DNA of 64,000 nucleotides from Leptodactylus fallax. Its lineage: Eukaryota; Chordata; Amphibia; Anura; Leptodactylidae. Below the pieces are notes generated by a model. The model saw only the letters and a list, made by a program, of their open reading frames with translations, had not been told where the DNA came from and did not search any database. Within the stretch, counting starts at the first letter, position 1. The number at the start of each line of letters is the position of its first letter. The translations under genes and the position numbers were made by a program. The stretch is taken from NCBI GenBank assembly GCA_947044405.1, contig CAMRHE010000508.1, positions 337,001-401,000 on the forward strand, read 5' to 3'. Below, in pieces: positions 35,640-47,709 of the stretch.

Positions 35640-36120
35640 CCCCATTTTTATGCTTAATCAGTTTTTATTGAGGTTTTTGCAAATAAGAACAAAAGGAAAC
35701 AAAACCAAGACAAAGGCATCAAATAAAGGAGTAGGAGGCACGCAGGCCACCCAATCGTGGAGAAGTCGCTAAGGAACAGTTAGGGTAGATGGCTGCTGAC
35801 GCCCGCAACAGAGAAACCAGTAACGGGTGGCACAATAACAACATGGGGAAATGCATCATTGGGGGGTGATGGCAGGGGACACCATAGGACAGAAGGAAAA
35901 GTCCGGCTGTGGAGGGCCACCACATTGCCACCCGCGCACCAGAAGAAAAAGACAAATGCTGGAGGGGAAGGGGAACTTGGGGAAGACACAGGAGAAGAGA
36001 ACACATAAGACCACATACAAGACCGAGATGGGATAGGGCACACTGAGGAGAAAGGGAAGGGGGAGAGAGGGATTGTACAGAAGGGGACGGCCAGACCCCT
36101 TGCAGAAAGGGGAGCAAGGC
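35640..36120 (-). repeat. Possible 3' end of a LINE-type element
   Basis: On the minus strand the sequence ends in 'aaaacctcaataaaaact', resembling an AATAAA-type LINE 3' terminus. The adjacent 480 bp is of different composition from its flanks, and a 132-codon frame here has no reverse-transcriptase motif. No second copy in the window confirms it. Confidence 0.3.
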
Positions 36121-36151
36121 GCTCCCAGTTCAGGAAAAGAAAGAAGGAAGA

Positions 36152-36345
36152 AAGAAGAATTTTGTTGCAGATTTTGCTGTGCTTTTTGGCGCCAAAGCCA
36201 AGAGTGGATTGAGCAGAAGAGAGAAGTATAAGAATTTCCTATATATTTTTCATTCCTTTTGTAGCCACTTTTGGCTTTGGCTCAAAAAAACGCAGCAAAA
36301 TCTGCAAAAAAAAAGCTGCATTTCCGCAACGTGGGGCCTCAGCGT
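36152..36345. mobile_element. Palindromic MITE
   Basis: The left arm 'ttgcagattttgctgtgc' with 'gccaaagccaagagtgg' pairs with the right arm 'ccacttttggctttggc' and 'cgcagcaaaatctgcaaa'. The centre is about 80 bp. I recall similar 'aaaacgcagcaaaatctgc' repeats as common in frog genomes. Confidence 0.7.
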
Positions 36346-37723
36346 TCAATAGGTTTCTGGCTGTCAAGGCAACAGATCACGCATGGTAAAAAGATTCCTT
36401 GGAAAGGGTTAATGCCTGCGATTAGTCTGGGCTCTGATTGTTGGCATTTTTGCCGAGCCCGGGTGGCAATGGTGGACGCTTAGCTGCCACCAAGTTTAAA
36501 TACCCAATATCAGCTGATGTTGGGAAAGGGTTAATGTATAAACCATGGAGAATTGAAGGCACATGCTGAGTCGTTTTCTGCGGGAAGAGTCCTTCCTGCG
36601 TCCCCTTTACATCCTTACCTGGTTAGAATCGAAGCATTTGCATAAAAGAGAGACAGCTTGTGAAACCCATGTGTACAAAAAGCCGGTCGGAAGATATTGT
36701 TAAGAAAGCACAACAAGGCCAGTCTCTCCCATTGCCCCGGTCAATGTGCTGTTTTAAATTTACATCAAATATTAGTCTTACCTAACATCCTAGATCACTA
36801 TCTAACACCCTATCAGTTACGGGTGCAAGATATTAGCACAATGAACAAAGGCAAAGGTACCATTAAGGAAAATTCTTCAGCTGTCTCGTTTGTACAAGGG
36901 TTAGATCAATTTAGAACATAGACACAAAAACTGCGCTGTCTTTTTATCAGTTGTCTAATTCACTGGAGAATCCCGGCACTGTTCACCCGAGAAAAAAAAA
37001 ATCAAACCTGCTTCCTGAGAAATGGAACTTTCCAGGGCAAAAGGACGAAGAGACTTTGTTGAAACCCCTTTTCATAATATGATTAGACAGAGATAAAGGT
37101 CTTTAGGTTTAGTGCTTCTGGCTTCCATTGACTTGGCTTCCCGATGTAACCCATGTAGGTGTCTATTTACTATAATTCGGCTTCAGTTGGCCTCCAATAG
37201 ACCTGTCTCAACAATCTTTATCTGATCAGAACATTCTTATTTTCTCTACTTTGCCATTGTCTGGGGCTTGTGAGAAGGAGAGGGGGATGAGCTGATTTTC
37301 TTCCCTTCCTCCATTCCACATTCGGCCTTTGGAGACGATGATACTTAGAACCAAGTGGTTGGGCAGGGAGCTGTTGACAGACCAACAAAGGAGACATCAC
37401 TTGGAGGATAATAAAGCCATTCTGTGCCCTTACTGGAACACTGCATCCATAGTCTCATGCTGCCTTTTAGACTTGTTGCAGAGTGGGCCTATTTTCTTCT
37501 CCGTTTTGTGAAAGAGAATGAGATCTGCTGTGGTTGCACATTTACGGTATCATTTGTTGAGTTGGGTTTTCACTTTAATTTTAGGTAATTAGAAGCTCGA
37601 TGATTGGAATTTAGACCTTCTTAATAACTGTAGCGCCCCCAGCAGAACTATGGCTGCTTTCCCAGTACCTTGGCTATATACTACTGTGGTTCTCACCAAT
37701 AATATGAATATATGGGCTATATA
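36346..37723. other. Non-repetitive intergenic stretch with octamer motif
   Basis: No repeat family, gene or RNA is seen. An exact POU octamer ATTTGCAT lies at 36636-36643 and several ATTA cores follow. It could be regulatory DNA; conservation cannot be judged here. Confidence 0.2.
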
Positions 37724-38414
37724 TAGAGATGAGTGAATTTTTCAAAAATTTGATTCGGCTGCTTCGCTGAATTTTCCAAACCAATTCAATCCGAATTAAT
37801 TTGTGGCGAATCGTGTTAAAAAACAGCTATTTCCTGGCTGCAGAGAGCCTGTATAGTGGTGTAGTACACTCTACCTTGTAGTAACACGCATAGGGAGCCT
37901 ACTGTGGTAATGAAACAATACTGTGAGTCAGTACACAAACCTGCAATGAGCAGCAGTATAATGGCAGTCAGTGCAGCAAGGTGTAGTAGGATTGTTCCTA
38001 TTACCCAGGCTGCAAACACCCCAAATGAACCCTGTTCTGCTTCAGTACTCTGTATAAATTCATCCCTATCCTTTCCCTACACTTCTAATTCTCTTTCACT
38101 GAACTTCTATTGAGCAAAATATCAGTTTTGAAGTATTTTCCCTGCACTAAGTACAATAGAAAATTCCTGAATCCAAGATGGCAGAGGGTATTTATAGGGC
38201 TGTGACATCACAGGGCTGCTGATTGGCTGCACGCATGGCATTGTGGGTGATTCCGCGTTCCCAGAGTTCCTTGCCCCATGTCCTAACAGCCATTTTAGGA
38301 AAAAATGCGATTCGTTACCACGAAGTGTGAGGAAATCCGAATTCAATACAAATCGAATATTTCCTGAAATTTGGAACAAATTCCACTTCATCAGCTTCGA
38401 TTCGTTCATCTCTA
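37724..38414. mobile_element. MITE-like element, TAGAGATGAG family (copy A3)
   Basis: It starts TAGAGATGAGTGAATTTTTC and ends GATTCGTTCATCTCTA, again with TA at both ends. At 691 bp it is longer than A1, with a unique centre (about 37840-38110). The right half shares 'gaaatccgaattcaa' and 'aaattccacttc' with A1. Confidence 0.7.
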
Positions 38415-38734
38415 GTTATATAGTATGAAGGTGTAGACACCATCAAAAATACCCAAGGGAGAAAATCGCCTACAGTCATTTTTTTTTATTTTTGTAACAC
38501 ACAAAATAACCCCAATAATAGAAAATTTTAGCAGAAATTTGGTTTGTACAATGGGACCATATACATCCATACATATACAACCTCATATACCTGAAGCTTA
38601 TGGTGTCGAAGCAGATCCGCAAGGTTTCATAAAGAATGAGAACAATTAAAAAAAAAATGGGCATAGGATTAAAAAAAAAAAAACTCCCTCCCCATCTAAG
38701 TCACCCACAAAAACAATCTACCCACCTCCCACCC

Positions 38735-39060
38735 ATTAAAGAAGACCTTTCATCACCTCCACCAATTCCAACTCTTCACATCCCTCAATAGGCTTCTCTC
38801 CACTGATTCTGGAACAGTTGGAATTTTTTTTTCCAGCCCTCACTGTTCCAGAGTAATTGGTGCTGCTAGTTTCAGCACCAAATATGCTAATTAGGCTTTC
38901 GACTGTCAGGTGGGAAGTCTTTGGCTGCAGCAGAGAAACAGGGACAACCCATCTGACAGTATAGACCATAATTGTGCTCATATTAACAGAAATGATTGGT
39001 CAAGAATGGTCAAGGTTAGAGAAAAAATTCCAGAATCAGTGTAGCGGTGCCGATTTAAAC
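38735..39060. mobile_element. Foldback element, TTAAAGARGACC family (copy 1)
   Basis: It starts TTAAAGAAGACCTTTCATCACC. 'cactgattctggaacagttg' in the left arm is answered by 'attccagaatcagtg' in the right arm, and 'gactgtcaggtgg' by 'catctgacagtatag'. A related copy lies at 53165-53601. Confidence 0.6.
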
Positions 39061-39523
39061 AATAAGTGAGGGTTTCACTGGTGACAAAGTCCTTAAAAAA
39101 CAAAAAACAGAAATGAGAGTCCTGGTAACAACCAGTTGAAGAAGAGTTGAGCACAAGGTTTGGAGATACATGGGACAGCTAGATCATAGTCCACAAATGG
39201 GGATAGAAATATATGACAGTATCGACTACCTCAGGCGCTTAGTTGTCGGTCAGTGGCTATCTTCAGCAGACCTAGTTATCCCGCCATATCATGGGTTAGA
39301 TATCTTGAAGTTTCCCTTAAGAAGTTTTCGAGATTTCTTTTTGCTGCATTGTAACCAGGCCAAAGCAGTGCATCCACTCAGGACAAAGCAGACCATTGAA
39401 CTCGCTGAAAATTGTGAAAACTCATCCTTATATGGCCAGTTCTTGCCCTGGCATAACCTAAACATCACGTTGCCGCCAGCCCGGGGTCACGTGTCAAATA
39501 ACTTCACTATGGTACAACACCTA
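39061..39523. other. Short intergenic interval
   Basis: A 162-codon frame (39170-39658) runs from here into the hAT-like element. It has no recognisable domain and crosses a transposon boundary, so I do not call a gene. Confidence 0.4.
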
Positions 39524-39883
39524 GCCACAACCAGTGTCGGACTGGGATGTCTAGGGCCCAACAGTGGAATTGTTTCTAGGGGCCCACTATCAGGACCCCT
39601 GCAGATCAGCAGTACCAAGACAGGGCGGCTAAAGGTAATAACATGCCGGGAGCCATGATGCTCAACCACTATACCATGTGCACCACTGCACTACCTAAAC
39701 CTACTGCTACACCTTGTATGGTAAGTAAGCAGCGTGGCTCCAAGAATTGTTACCTTTACCTGTAGCCGCACTGTCCTGGAAAAGCTGATCTGCAGAGGTC
39801 CTGGCTGTTGTATCATCGTAGATGTAATATTGATGGCCTATCCTAAGAACAGGCCATCAATATTAGAAAGATGGATAAATCCT

Positions 39884-40252
39884 TTAAAGAGGTTGTCCAG
39901 GCATTGGAGCAACCCATGTAGCTGGCGGGAGGTGTAAAGTAAAAAATAAGTAAATTAAAAAGCATACTCACCTGTCCCTGGCGCTCCGTTGTCCGCTGTC
40001 AGTGTCCATTCAGTCTCGTGCCGGCGACTCCTTGCTGGGAGTCCTGCACCTCATGTGATCGCTAAGACCAATTAGGTACAGGATTTCCAGAAATGAGGCG
40101 CCGCCATGAGACCGAACAGACACAGGCAGGGGACAACGGGGTGCTGGGGACAGGTGAGTATGCTTTTTTTTTTTTTTTTAATTTTCTTATTTTTACACCT
40201 CCCTGGCGGCCGACACAGTGGTCGCTCCAGTTTATGGACAACCTATTTTAAG
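39884..40252. mobile_element. Nested foldback MITE, TTAAAG(A/G)GGTTGTCC family
   Basis: Starts TTAAAGAGGTTGTCCAGG; ends 'tggacaacctattttaa'. The inner arms 'catactcacctgtccctggc' and 'ggggacaggtgagtatgc' pair. It lies inside the hAT-like element. Confidence 0.7.
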
Positions 40253-40424
40253 GGGTTATCTGGGCCAAATATTTCTATGGTCACTTCACTGATCCCCCCA
40301 CATAGTGGCCTCTTCACTGGTCCCCCATACTGTATGGGGAATAGTGATGGGGCCATTATATAGTGTGGGAGCAGTGATGGGGGCTAACATCCTGTGGGGG
40401 GGACATTAAACTGTGTGGGGCACA

Positions 40425-40842
40425 TTAAAGGGGTTGTCCAGGGTTAGTCTTTTTTATGGCCTATGCTCAGGATAGGCCATAAATACCTGATCGGTAGGGG
40501 CTGACACATGGCCCCATCAGCTGTTCGGAGCCACTTCCGGCACCTGTTCTGTATACAACACAGGGCCGGAAGCAGAAAGCTCCATCCGGTGTATAGCAGC
40601 CCGGCACCTTCACTGCAGCTCCGCTCTTACTGACTTCAATAAGTGCTGAGATACAGTGAAGGTGCCCGGCTAATACACAGTGGACAGAGCTTTCTGCTTC
40701 TGGCCCTGTATTGTGTACAGTACGGGCATCAGAAGTGGCTCCATACAGCTGATCGGTCCGGGGTCAGCCCCCTACAGATCGGGTATCTATGGCCTATCCT
40801 GAGGATAAACCATAACAAATTATGCCTGGACAACCCCTTTAA
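40425..40842. mobile_element. Nested near-complete palindrome, TTAAAGGGGTTGTCC family
   Basis: Starts TTAAAGGGGTTGTCCAGG; ends GCCTGGACAACCCCTTTAA. The arms match along most of their length ('ctcaggataggccata' with 'tatggcctatcctgag'; 'cagaaagctccatccggtgt' with 'acacagtggacagagc'). TTAA ends suggest a piggyBac-type target site (inference). Confidence 0.8.
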
Positions 40843-40874
40843 TATACCCCCCAGGGCCCCCCTAATGCGCCACA

Positions 40875-41290
40875 CTTTAAAGAGGTTGTCCAGTATAATT
40901 TTTTTCTTTTTTAATAATTAGTCCGGGGGGAGGTGAATCCCCCCTACTCCCCCCCCCCCAAAAAAAAAAAAAAAAACACACTAAACATACTCACCTGTCT
41001 CCGGTGCTCCGGTGTCCTCCCAGCACGGTCCGGTCCTGCAGCTCCGCTGTCTTCTTTTGCTGGAAGTCCTCACTGGCTGTGACGTCCCAGGTCCCTTCCC
41101 TTAGGCCGCTGATTGGCCTCAGGGGTGACATCACAGGTAGTCACGTGCAGGGGGAACTTCAGCTGGAAGAAAACAGAACTGCAGGACCGAACCGCGCTGG
41201 GAGACACTGGGGACAGGAGAGAAAGTTTGGGGGTTTTTTTGTTTTGTTTTTTTCACCTGCCCCGGCGTAATTTAAAAAAAAATGAAGGAG
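40875..41290. mobile_element. Nested, right-truncated TTAAAGAGGTTGTCC element
   Basis: The left end TTAAAGAGGTTGTCCAG is clear. The inner arms 'tcctgcagctccgctgtctt' and 'gaaaacagaactgcaggacc' pair. The right terminus is missing where the minisatellite begins. Confidence 0.6.
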
Positions 41291-41295
41291 CCACT

Positions 41296-42275
41296 GTATG
41301 GAGTATAAGCTCCACAGTGGCCCCTACCCTGTATTATAAGCTCCACAGTGGCCCCCACCCTGTATTATAAGCTCCACAGTGGCCCCCAGCCAGTATTATA
41401 TACTCCCCACAGTGGCCCCCACCCAGTATTATATGCTCTCTACAGTGGCCCCCACCCAGTATTATAAGCTCTCTACAGTGGCCCCCACCCAGTATTATAA
41501 GCTCTACAGTGGCCCCCACCCAGTATTATATGCTCTACAGTGGCCCCCACCCAGTATTATAAGCTCTACAGTGGCCCCCACCCAGTATTATAAGCTCTAC
41601 AGTGGCCCCCACCCAGTATTATAAGCTCTCTACAGTGGCCCCCACCCAGTATTATAAGCTCTCTACAGTGGCCCCCACCCAGTATTATAAGCTCTCTACA
41701 GTGGCCCCCACCCAGTATTATAAGCTCCACAGTGGCCCCCACCCAGTATTATAAGCTCTACAGTGGCCCCCACCCAGTATTATAAGCTCTCTACAGTGGC
41801 CCCCACCCAGTATTATAAGATCTCTACAGTGGCCCCCACCCAGTATTATAAGCTCTACAGTGGCCCCCACCCAGTATTATATGCTCTACAGTGGCCCCCA
41901 CCCAGTATTATAAGCTCTACAGTGGCCCCCACCCAGTATTATAAGCTCTACAGTGGCCCCCACCCAGTATTATAAGCTCTCTACAGTGGCCCCCACCCAG
42001 TATTATAAGCTCTCTACAGTGGCCCCCACCCAGTATTATAAGCTCTCTACAGTGGCCCCCACCCAGTATTATAAGCTCTCTACAGTGGCCCCCACCCAGT
42101 ATTATAAGCTCTCTACAGTGGCCCCCACCCAGTATTATAAGATCTCTACAGTGGCCCCCACCCAGTATTATAAGCTCTACAGTGGCCCCCACCCAGTATT
42201 ATATGCTCTCTACAGTGGCCCCCACCCAGTATTATATGCTCTCTACAGGGGCTCCCACCCAGTATTATATGTGCC
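41296..42275. repeat. Minisatellite, 31/33-bp unit, about 30 copies
   Basis: Unit 'cagtggcccccacccagtat' plus 'tataagctcta' (31 bp) or 'tataagctctcta' (33 bp). Edge units carry 'ctgtattataagctcca'. It lies wholly inside the hAT-like element. Open frames with PTQYY-type peptide repeats are artefacts of the 33-bp (11-codon) units. Confidence 0.95.
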
Positions 42276-42298
42276 CAACACCCCCCTCCGCTTCAGTG

Positions 42299-42640
42299 CT
42301 ATTATTTTACTCTGGGGTCTCCTCAGACTCCAGAGTATAATAATCGGAGGCCCAGGGGAAGTGATTAAAAATAACAAACCTTCATACTCACCTTGCTTTA
42401 CCTTTCCTTGGCATCCTCACTCCATCCTGTCGTCTTCAGCGTCTTCAGGCTCGACGTCCGACGTCGCTGCCGAGGCCTGTGATTGGGCCTCAGCGGTCAC
42501 GTGGGGGTGCACTGACGTAATTACGCGGCCGCACCCCATGTGACCGCTGGGGCCTAATCACAGGCCTCAGTCATGACGGAGGAGCGCCGGACAGAACGCT
42601 GTGCCCAGGAGAGGTGAGAATATGTATTTATTGTTTTCAG
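42299..42640. repeat. Palindromic module (left end kept, right end lost)
   Basis: Begins 'attattttactctggggtct' with 'cagactccagagtataataa'. It has inner arms 'catactcaccttgctttacc' and 'caggagaggtgagaatatg'. The same module occurs intact at 51448-51828. Here it follows the minisatellite by about 25 bp. Confidence 0.65.
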
Positions 42641-43188
42641 TCCCCTCCCCTGGGCTGCCATCTATTGGAATGGGGCCTGCAATATGCCAGTGCCCCTTTC
42701 CAATAACAGTATGTATAGCGGTCGGGGAACCAGGCTTTCCCCGACCGCTATCATAATGGTCCGGGGCCCAGCCATCTCCAGCTGGCCACGGGTCCCATAC
42801 CCCGCTGAGCCCGGTCGCGGTCGCACCCACTGCGACCGCGATCGTTACGCCTCTGGTCAGGGGCCCGATCGGGCCCCCATGACATGAGGACTAATAGTCG
42901 GGGCTCGGGGCCCACCGGTGGATTCACCGGTTCCCCGGTGGGCCAGTCCGACCCTGGCCACAAACACAGTTCCCTATACCCACTTGTACCTGTCTAGGAA
43001 AGATGGCAACCATCACATCATATTCCATTAGTGGTAACACTTTAGTACAGAACATCGGTGTAACAATAATAAAAGAGTATAACACCGAGTATACAATGTT
43101 AAACGGGGGTTTCTTTGGCATGGACACAATACATGGTAGTCAATGATTCACCCACCTAAGGTCAATAACTGAAGGGGTTGGCCTTCAT

Positions 43189-43674
43189 TAGAAATGGGTG
43201 AACCTCCCAAGATTCGCTTCATCTTGGGTTTGGTTGGCTCAGGTCTCTGATTCGTTTCAGGTCGAACAAGTTCAGGCAGAATAGGAAGTTAAATTAATTA
43301 TACTCTGGGGTCTAATAGGTGTAAAGGTGGTCCCTTGAAAGGTGTAAAAAAATAAAAAACATTTATACTCACCTTCCCTCACCTCCTTTGTGCCTCCTTG
43401 TGGCTTCTGGCGCTCTCTTGGTCACTTCGGTGACGTCAAGTGCCCACTTGATGTCACCGAGGAGGCCTAGAGAAAGCGCCAGAGGGAAGGCGAGTATAAA
43501 TGTTTGGGCCTCCTTGTGGCATCCGGCACTCACTCTCTGTCTCCTCAGTGGCATCATGCACCCGGGCGTGCCCATGTGACCACTGTGGCCTAATCAATTT
43601 TTTTGGTAAATACCGAACAATTTGGGATATTCTGGTCCAAGCTGGCTCATGTCGAAGCGGTTCACCCATCTCTA
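43189..43674. mobile_element. MITE-like element, TAGAGATGGG family (copy B4)
   Basis: Starts TAGAAATGGGTGAACC and ends GGTTCACCCATCTCTA, with TA at both ends. Nested module words: 'attatactctggggtct' and 'tatactcaccttccctcacc' against 'gaaggcgagtataaatg'. At 486 bp this is the best-preserved copy of the family here. Confidence 0.8.
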
Positions 43675-44629
43675 CAGTATACTTCATCCCTTTACCTAAA
43701 CTAATCAGTAGACTTCAATGTGGGAAGAGGAGTATTCAGCACTTCTGACTTGCCCCTAACATGGAAATACCGAATTAAACAAGGGCACATGCCAAGAAAA
43801 TAGACTACAGGCCAAATAAAAAGGCTTAAAAATTGACTTATATTAATTTTAAGTAAAGGTTTTATTGTGAATTTGGGATTTTTAGGCCCTGGACAATCCC
43901 GTTAACTCCGGTCCACACATAAATTGGCTGCAAATAAAAAGGGAATTCTGTTTTTTTACCCAGAGGATTAAATTATAATGAAGCGGTGAAGCTTTAGCGT
44001 GGACACAGCGGACACGTCGCAGGATTGAATTTCCCGCTGTGAAGTTCAAAACCTCCTGTCTACCTCATTGGATTATCCTCAAGAGATGTTTCGGCTCATT
44101 AAACATCTTCACAAAGTCAAGTAACATGTATGAACCTCAGGAGAAAGGTTAAATAATGGAAATGGGGCAGAAGAAGAAGCAGCTTATATATAATGTAGTA
44201 TTAATACAGTATCCACCTACAGAATCCAGGGAAGCCTTGGTCTCCTTGGCTTGACTAATGTCCTTGGTCATGTTGCAAGGCCTCTTAATGGGTCAGACAT
44301 AAAAGGAGTATTCTGGGATACCAAGAAAACTTCCTGGGGGTAGGGGTTGTAAGACTTGAATAACTCACCTACATTTGGTCCCGGGGCCGGGGCCAGCACC
44401 CAACAAACTTGGGCAGGTGCCAGGGCCCTCTTTAACTTACCACCGTAGATCCTTGGACCCCCCGCCCCTTCCCTGCTGACAGGGTTCCTAGAGTAGGGAA
44501 ATAGTGGGAGTCCGAGGAGCTGTAAGTGAAGGTGAGTGGATCGGTAAGTGAATATGAAATCAGCACTTACCGATCTCTCCCGTAAGGTGGGGGGGAGGGA
44601 TAAGACATAAGGGGCACTGTATGGGGAAT
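43675..44629. other. Intergenic DNA, partly high-complexity
   Basis: 43900-44200 shows no repeat and could be conserved DNA. 44350-44600 looks like an eroded repeat with 'aataactcacctacattt' and 'gtgaaggtgagtgg' arms. No gene is seen. Confidence 0.3.
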
Positions 44630-45125
44630 TAGGGGATGTTATATGAGAGCGTAAGGAGGCTGTGTACTATATGAATACATAAATGGGCACTCTACTATAT
44701 AGGGGCATAACAGACCATTATATGTGGGAATAAAGGGGCACGGTACTGTATGGGAGCATAAGGGGCCATTGGGGGGTTAAATTAGGTGGCATGGTACTGT
44801 ATGGGGACATAAGGGACCAATATATGGCGGAATAAGGGGTTACTGTATGGGGATATAAGGAGGTCTTTGTACTGTATGGGACATAAAAGGGCAATTGTAT
44901 GGGGGTAAAAAGGGGCTTTTTACTGTATCGGGGCCTAATGGGCCATTATATGGGGATATGAGAGGACCATTGTACTGTGGCATTATATGGGGGTATAGGG
45001 AGGCCATTGTACTGTAGGGGAGCTTAAGGATCACTGTACTGTATGGGGGCATAAGGAGGACATTATACTTTATGGGGGCATAGGGGGCCATTATACTTTA
45101 TGGGGGCATAGGGGGCCATTATACG
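44630..45125. repeat. Degenerate minisatellite, roughly 30-bp motif
   Basis: Repeated variants of 'ataaggggccattatactgt' and 'atgggggcat'. The most regular units are the last two (about 45065-45122). The period is irregular. Confidence 0.65.
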
Positions 45126-46080
45126 TGTGGTGGCACGTCAATTATAAGTACAAATTTCACAAATGGTTTCAATGTAAAGGTCGAAAGTTAAAGAAGACCT
45201 ATAGCATTCCAGTAGGCCGCCACAGCAAAAACTACCCAATTTCGAGTGTTTTTTGCTTCAGCGTCTCTTAGAAGAAAACACTACTGCTGCAAAGGGCTGC
45301 TGCCTTTGCAAACCTGGAGCCAGCCCTGATTGGTCCTCCATTCTGGTGTTGTCTCCCCTGTTTTCTCCAGCTGGGTTGTAAGTGTCTGCTCAGGAGGCTC
45401 CTGCGGCCAGTTACTGGCCATGTGTGGGGTACCGGTGACGACACTGCTGATACATTACCTGTTCCCAACATATGACCACTAAGGCCAGAGATTGGTCTGG
45501 TTGGCTACAGTGGTCACATGAGCCTCTACTCTTCTGGCCAGGCCAGTGCAAGCATTGGATGGAACAAGGGATGCAGCGTCAGAATGGAGGACTGGGGTAG
45601 GTATCACTTTTTTTTTTTCACCTTTTCACCACTCCTGTGTTTAGCTCTTGTGTTATTGCAAAACTACATTAGGTTTAGGAGGCCACTGGTTTAGAGTAAT
45701 GACTATGGGTAATGGTTAGAATAAGGTTTCTTGTGAAGTTTCGCTCTATAACTGTTTGGACTGTGACAACCTCTTGGTCTTCTCATCAATCATGATGAAA
45801 TGTGGATGGTAACCAGAAATGAAGGTTACCCTCAGGAGGATCTGCTTGTAGAATAGTAAAGGTGACCACACACGTTAGATGGATGTCATTTCATTTGCCA
45901 ATTTCTGTAAAACTGGCCAACTCTTTACTAAGACAGGAGATGTTGGAGGAGTGGATAAGTCACCTTCTTTGTGTTGGAGTCAGGAGGATCTACGTCTATC
46001 TTGATTGACTAAAACATTTCTGTTCCTTAAGAACCTGTAAAGACCATGTTTCTGGTGCCCACATGCCAATTTGTAGACAC
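45126..46080. other. Intergenic DNA with an eroded repeat core
   Basis: About 45470-45630 carries 'gagattggtctggttggc', 'cagtggtcacatgag' and 'gtaggtatcac', resembling the core of the nested elements described above. Nothing else is recognised. Confidence 0.35.
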
Positions 46081-46568
46081 TAGAGATGGGCAAACCTCTG
46101 AAGATTCTTATCGTTTCAGGTTTTGATGGTTCATACCAAAGATTCATTTTGCGTTGAACTTGAAGTGCTTTTTAGATCCCAGTGCATAATGACTAGAAAT
46201 TCGGAAAAAAAAAAGCAACTATACTCATCTTCTGTCACCTCACCTGGACATCCATGTGACACCCATGTCTTGCTCAGGGTCCTCTTCCACCTCTTCTGGT
46301 CTCATGAGTGATGTCACGTGTCTTGAGGAACCTTTGTTCCGCAAGGATCGTGATGTGAGCATGCCCAAGGGGACCGCTTAGGTCTCTGAGATCGGAAGAG
46401 GCTGTAACATGAGGATAACTGTTTATTATGTTTCCGCAGCTTTTCCTGGGTCTCTGCTTATTAGACCTCAGAGAAACAGTAGGATGAACCCCAAAAGTTT
46501 CAGTTTTGGGTCGAGTCTTAAACTTTTGGAAAATTTTCATCACATCCAAATCGGTTTGCACATCTCAA
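46081..46568. mobile_element. MITE-like element, TAGAGATGGG family (copy B5)
   Basis: Starts TAGAGATGGGCAAACC and ends 'ggtttgcacatctcaa'. It contains 'ctatactcatcttctgtcac' and 'attagacctcagag' in the positions of the nested module. No coding capacity. Confidence 0.65.
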
Positions 46569-47709
46569 GTAGATGCCATAACCACCAAAAACATCATATA
46601 TTAGAAAAGTCTAATAATTCCTAACAATCCCAACATCTTACTGAGTTTTTGGAAAGTGAGAACTATGGACCTTCCCTGCCGCTAGGTCACCTGATGGTGT
46701 TGAGATGTCTTCAGACTAATAATGCTGGGTCATTAATGTAATGCTGTGCCATGTCAAATGGGGTTAGCAAAGAGCAAGTGGCTTACTTGATCTCTCAGCT
46801 GGTTCTTCAGGCATGACTAAGCAATGGGCTCCTCCGACCAATCTTGAGTCTTCCAGTAGAGACATTCCCGCTCACGTCTTGGACAGACATAGTTAAACAC
46901 GCTACAGAAGTGGCAGGAGCACAGTTCAAAGCCGGCTGGATTCCATCAGGCATCTTATTAGGCAGCTCCTCGGCAGGACTTCCAATTTAACTCTGTTTCA
47001 CATGGAAGAAGTCAAGCTGGGAAAGTTTTTTAAGCTAAATGAGTGGAGGCCATTAAAGTGTTTCTATCTACCTTCTATCTCGCTGTCTTTTTCCTTCAGA
47101 AGCGACGGGAGAACAGGTCATTAGAGGGTTACCTGCCATACTGTATTATCTTGTAAAGGCCAGGTCTACAGGGCAGCCAGAGGCCACAGATAATCATTAT
47201 TCCATTCATCTATGCTACGGAAAGCAGAAAATCTGAGGTTCAGTAATGCTTAGGTGATCGTCTCATGGTGCACATATTCAGTCTTACATGGTATTCTGTC
47301 TTAAAATCACCTCCAATATCCACCAGAAATCAGATTCTGCTTCTGAATTCCGTTGTGTAAATATACCCTTACAATCCACTGCTCGTTGTGCACTATTACT
47401 CTGCCTGTGTCAGTCTACACTGTAGTTCTAGTGTTTTATTCATAAAGGATATTGTAGTCAAAACCTATACAGGGTGCATATAATGTAAGTAGTTTCTATA
47501 CATAAAGGTGACCAAAGGGCTCCCTGCCACAAAAACGGATGCCATCTGATGGTAAGTAGTAATATTATTTTCAGGCTACTCAGATACAATTTCTTCCTAT
47601 ATTAGCACCAAACCTGTGGACACATTGTCTGAGATACTGCAGCTCATTGATTTTAATGTACAAAAGTTGAACTGCAATACCAGATCTAACCTGCAAACAG
47701 GTGTGGCAC
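46569..47709. other. Non-repetitive intergenic DNA
   Basis: No gene, RNA or repeat is recognised. 46730-47230 is high-complexity. Confidence 0.35.

Larger units (their letters stand above)
39532..42956. mobile_element. Composite non-autonomous hAT-like element
   Basis: The terminal inverted repeats are CAGTGTCGGACTGG at the left and, read inward, CAGGGTCGGACTGG at the right (13 of 14 match). The flanking 8-bp duplications are 'gccacaac' (39524-39531) and 'gccacaaa' (42957-42964), 7 of 8 identical. Eight-bp duplications and CA-starting ends are typical of hAT. The 3425-bp interior has no transposase. It holds three TTAAAG-type foldback elements, a 31/33-bp minisatellite and a palindromic module, so it grew by nested insertion and tandem expansion. 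Confidence 0.75.

Noticed and set aside
35719..36117. 132-codon minus-strand open frame
   Set aside because: Low-complexity Pro/Ser/Leu-rich translation in a putative LINE 3' region, with no polymerase motif.
39170..39658. 162-codon plus-strand open frame
   Set aside because: It has no recognised domain and crosses the boundary of the hAT-like element at 39532.
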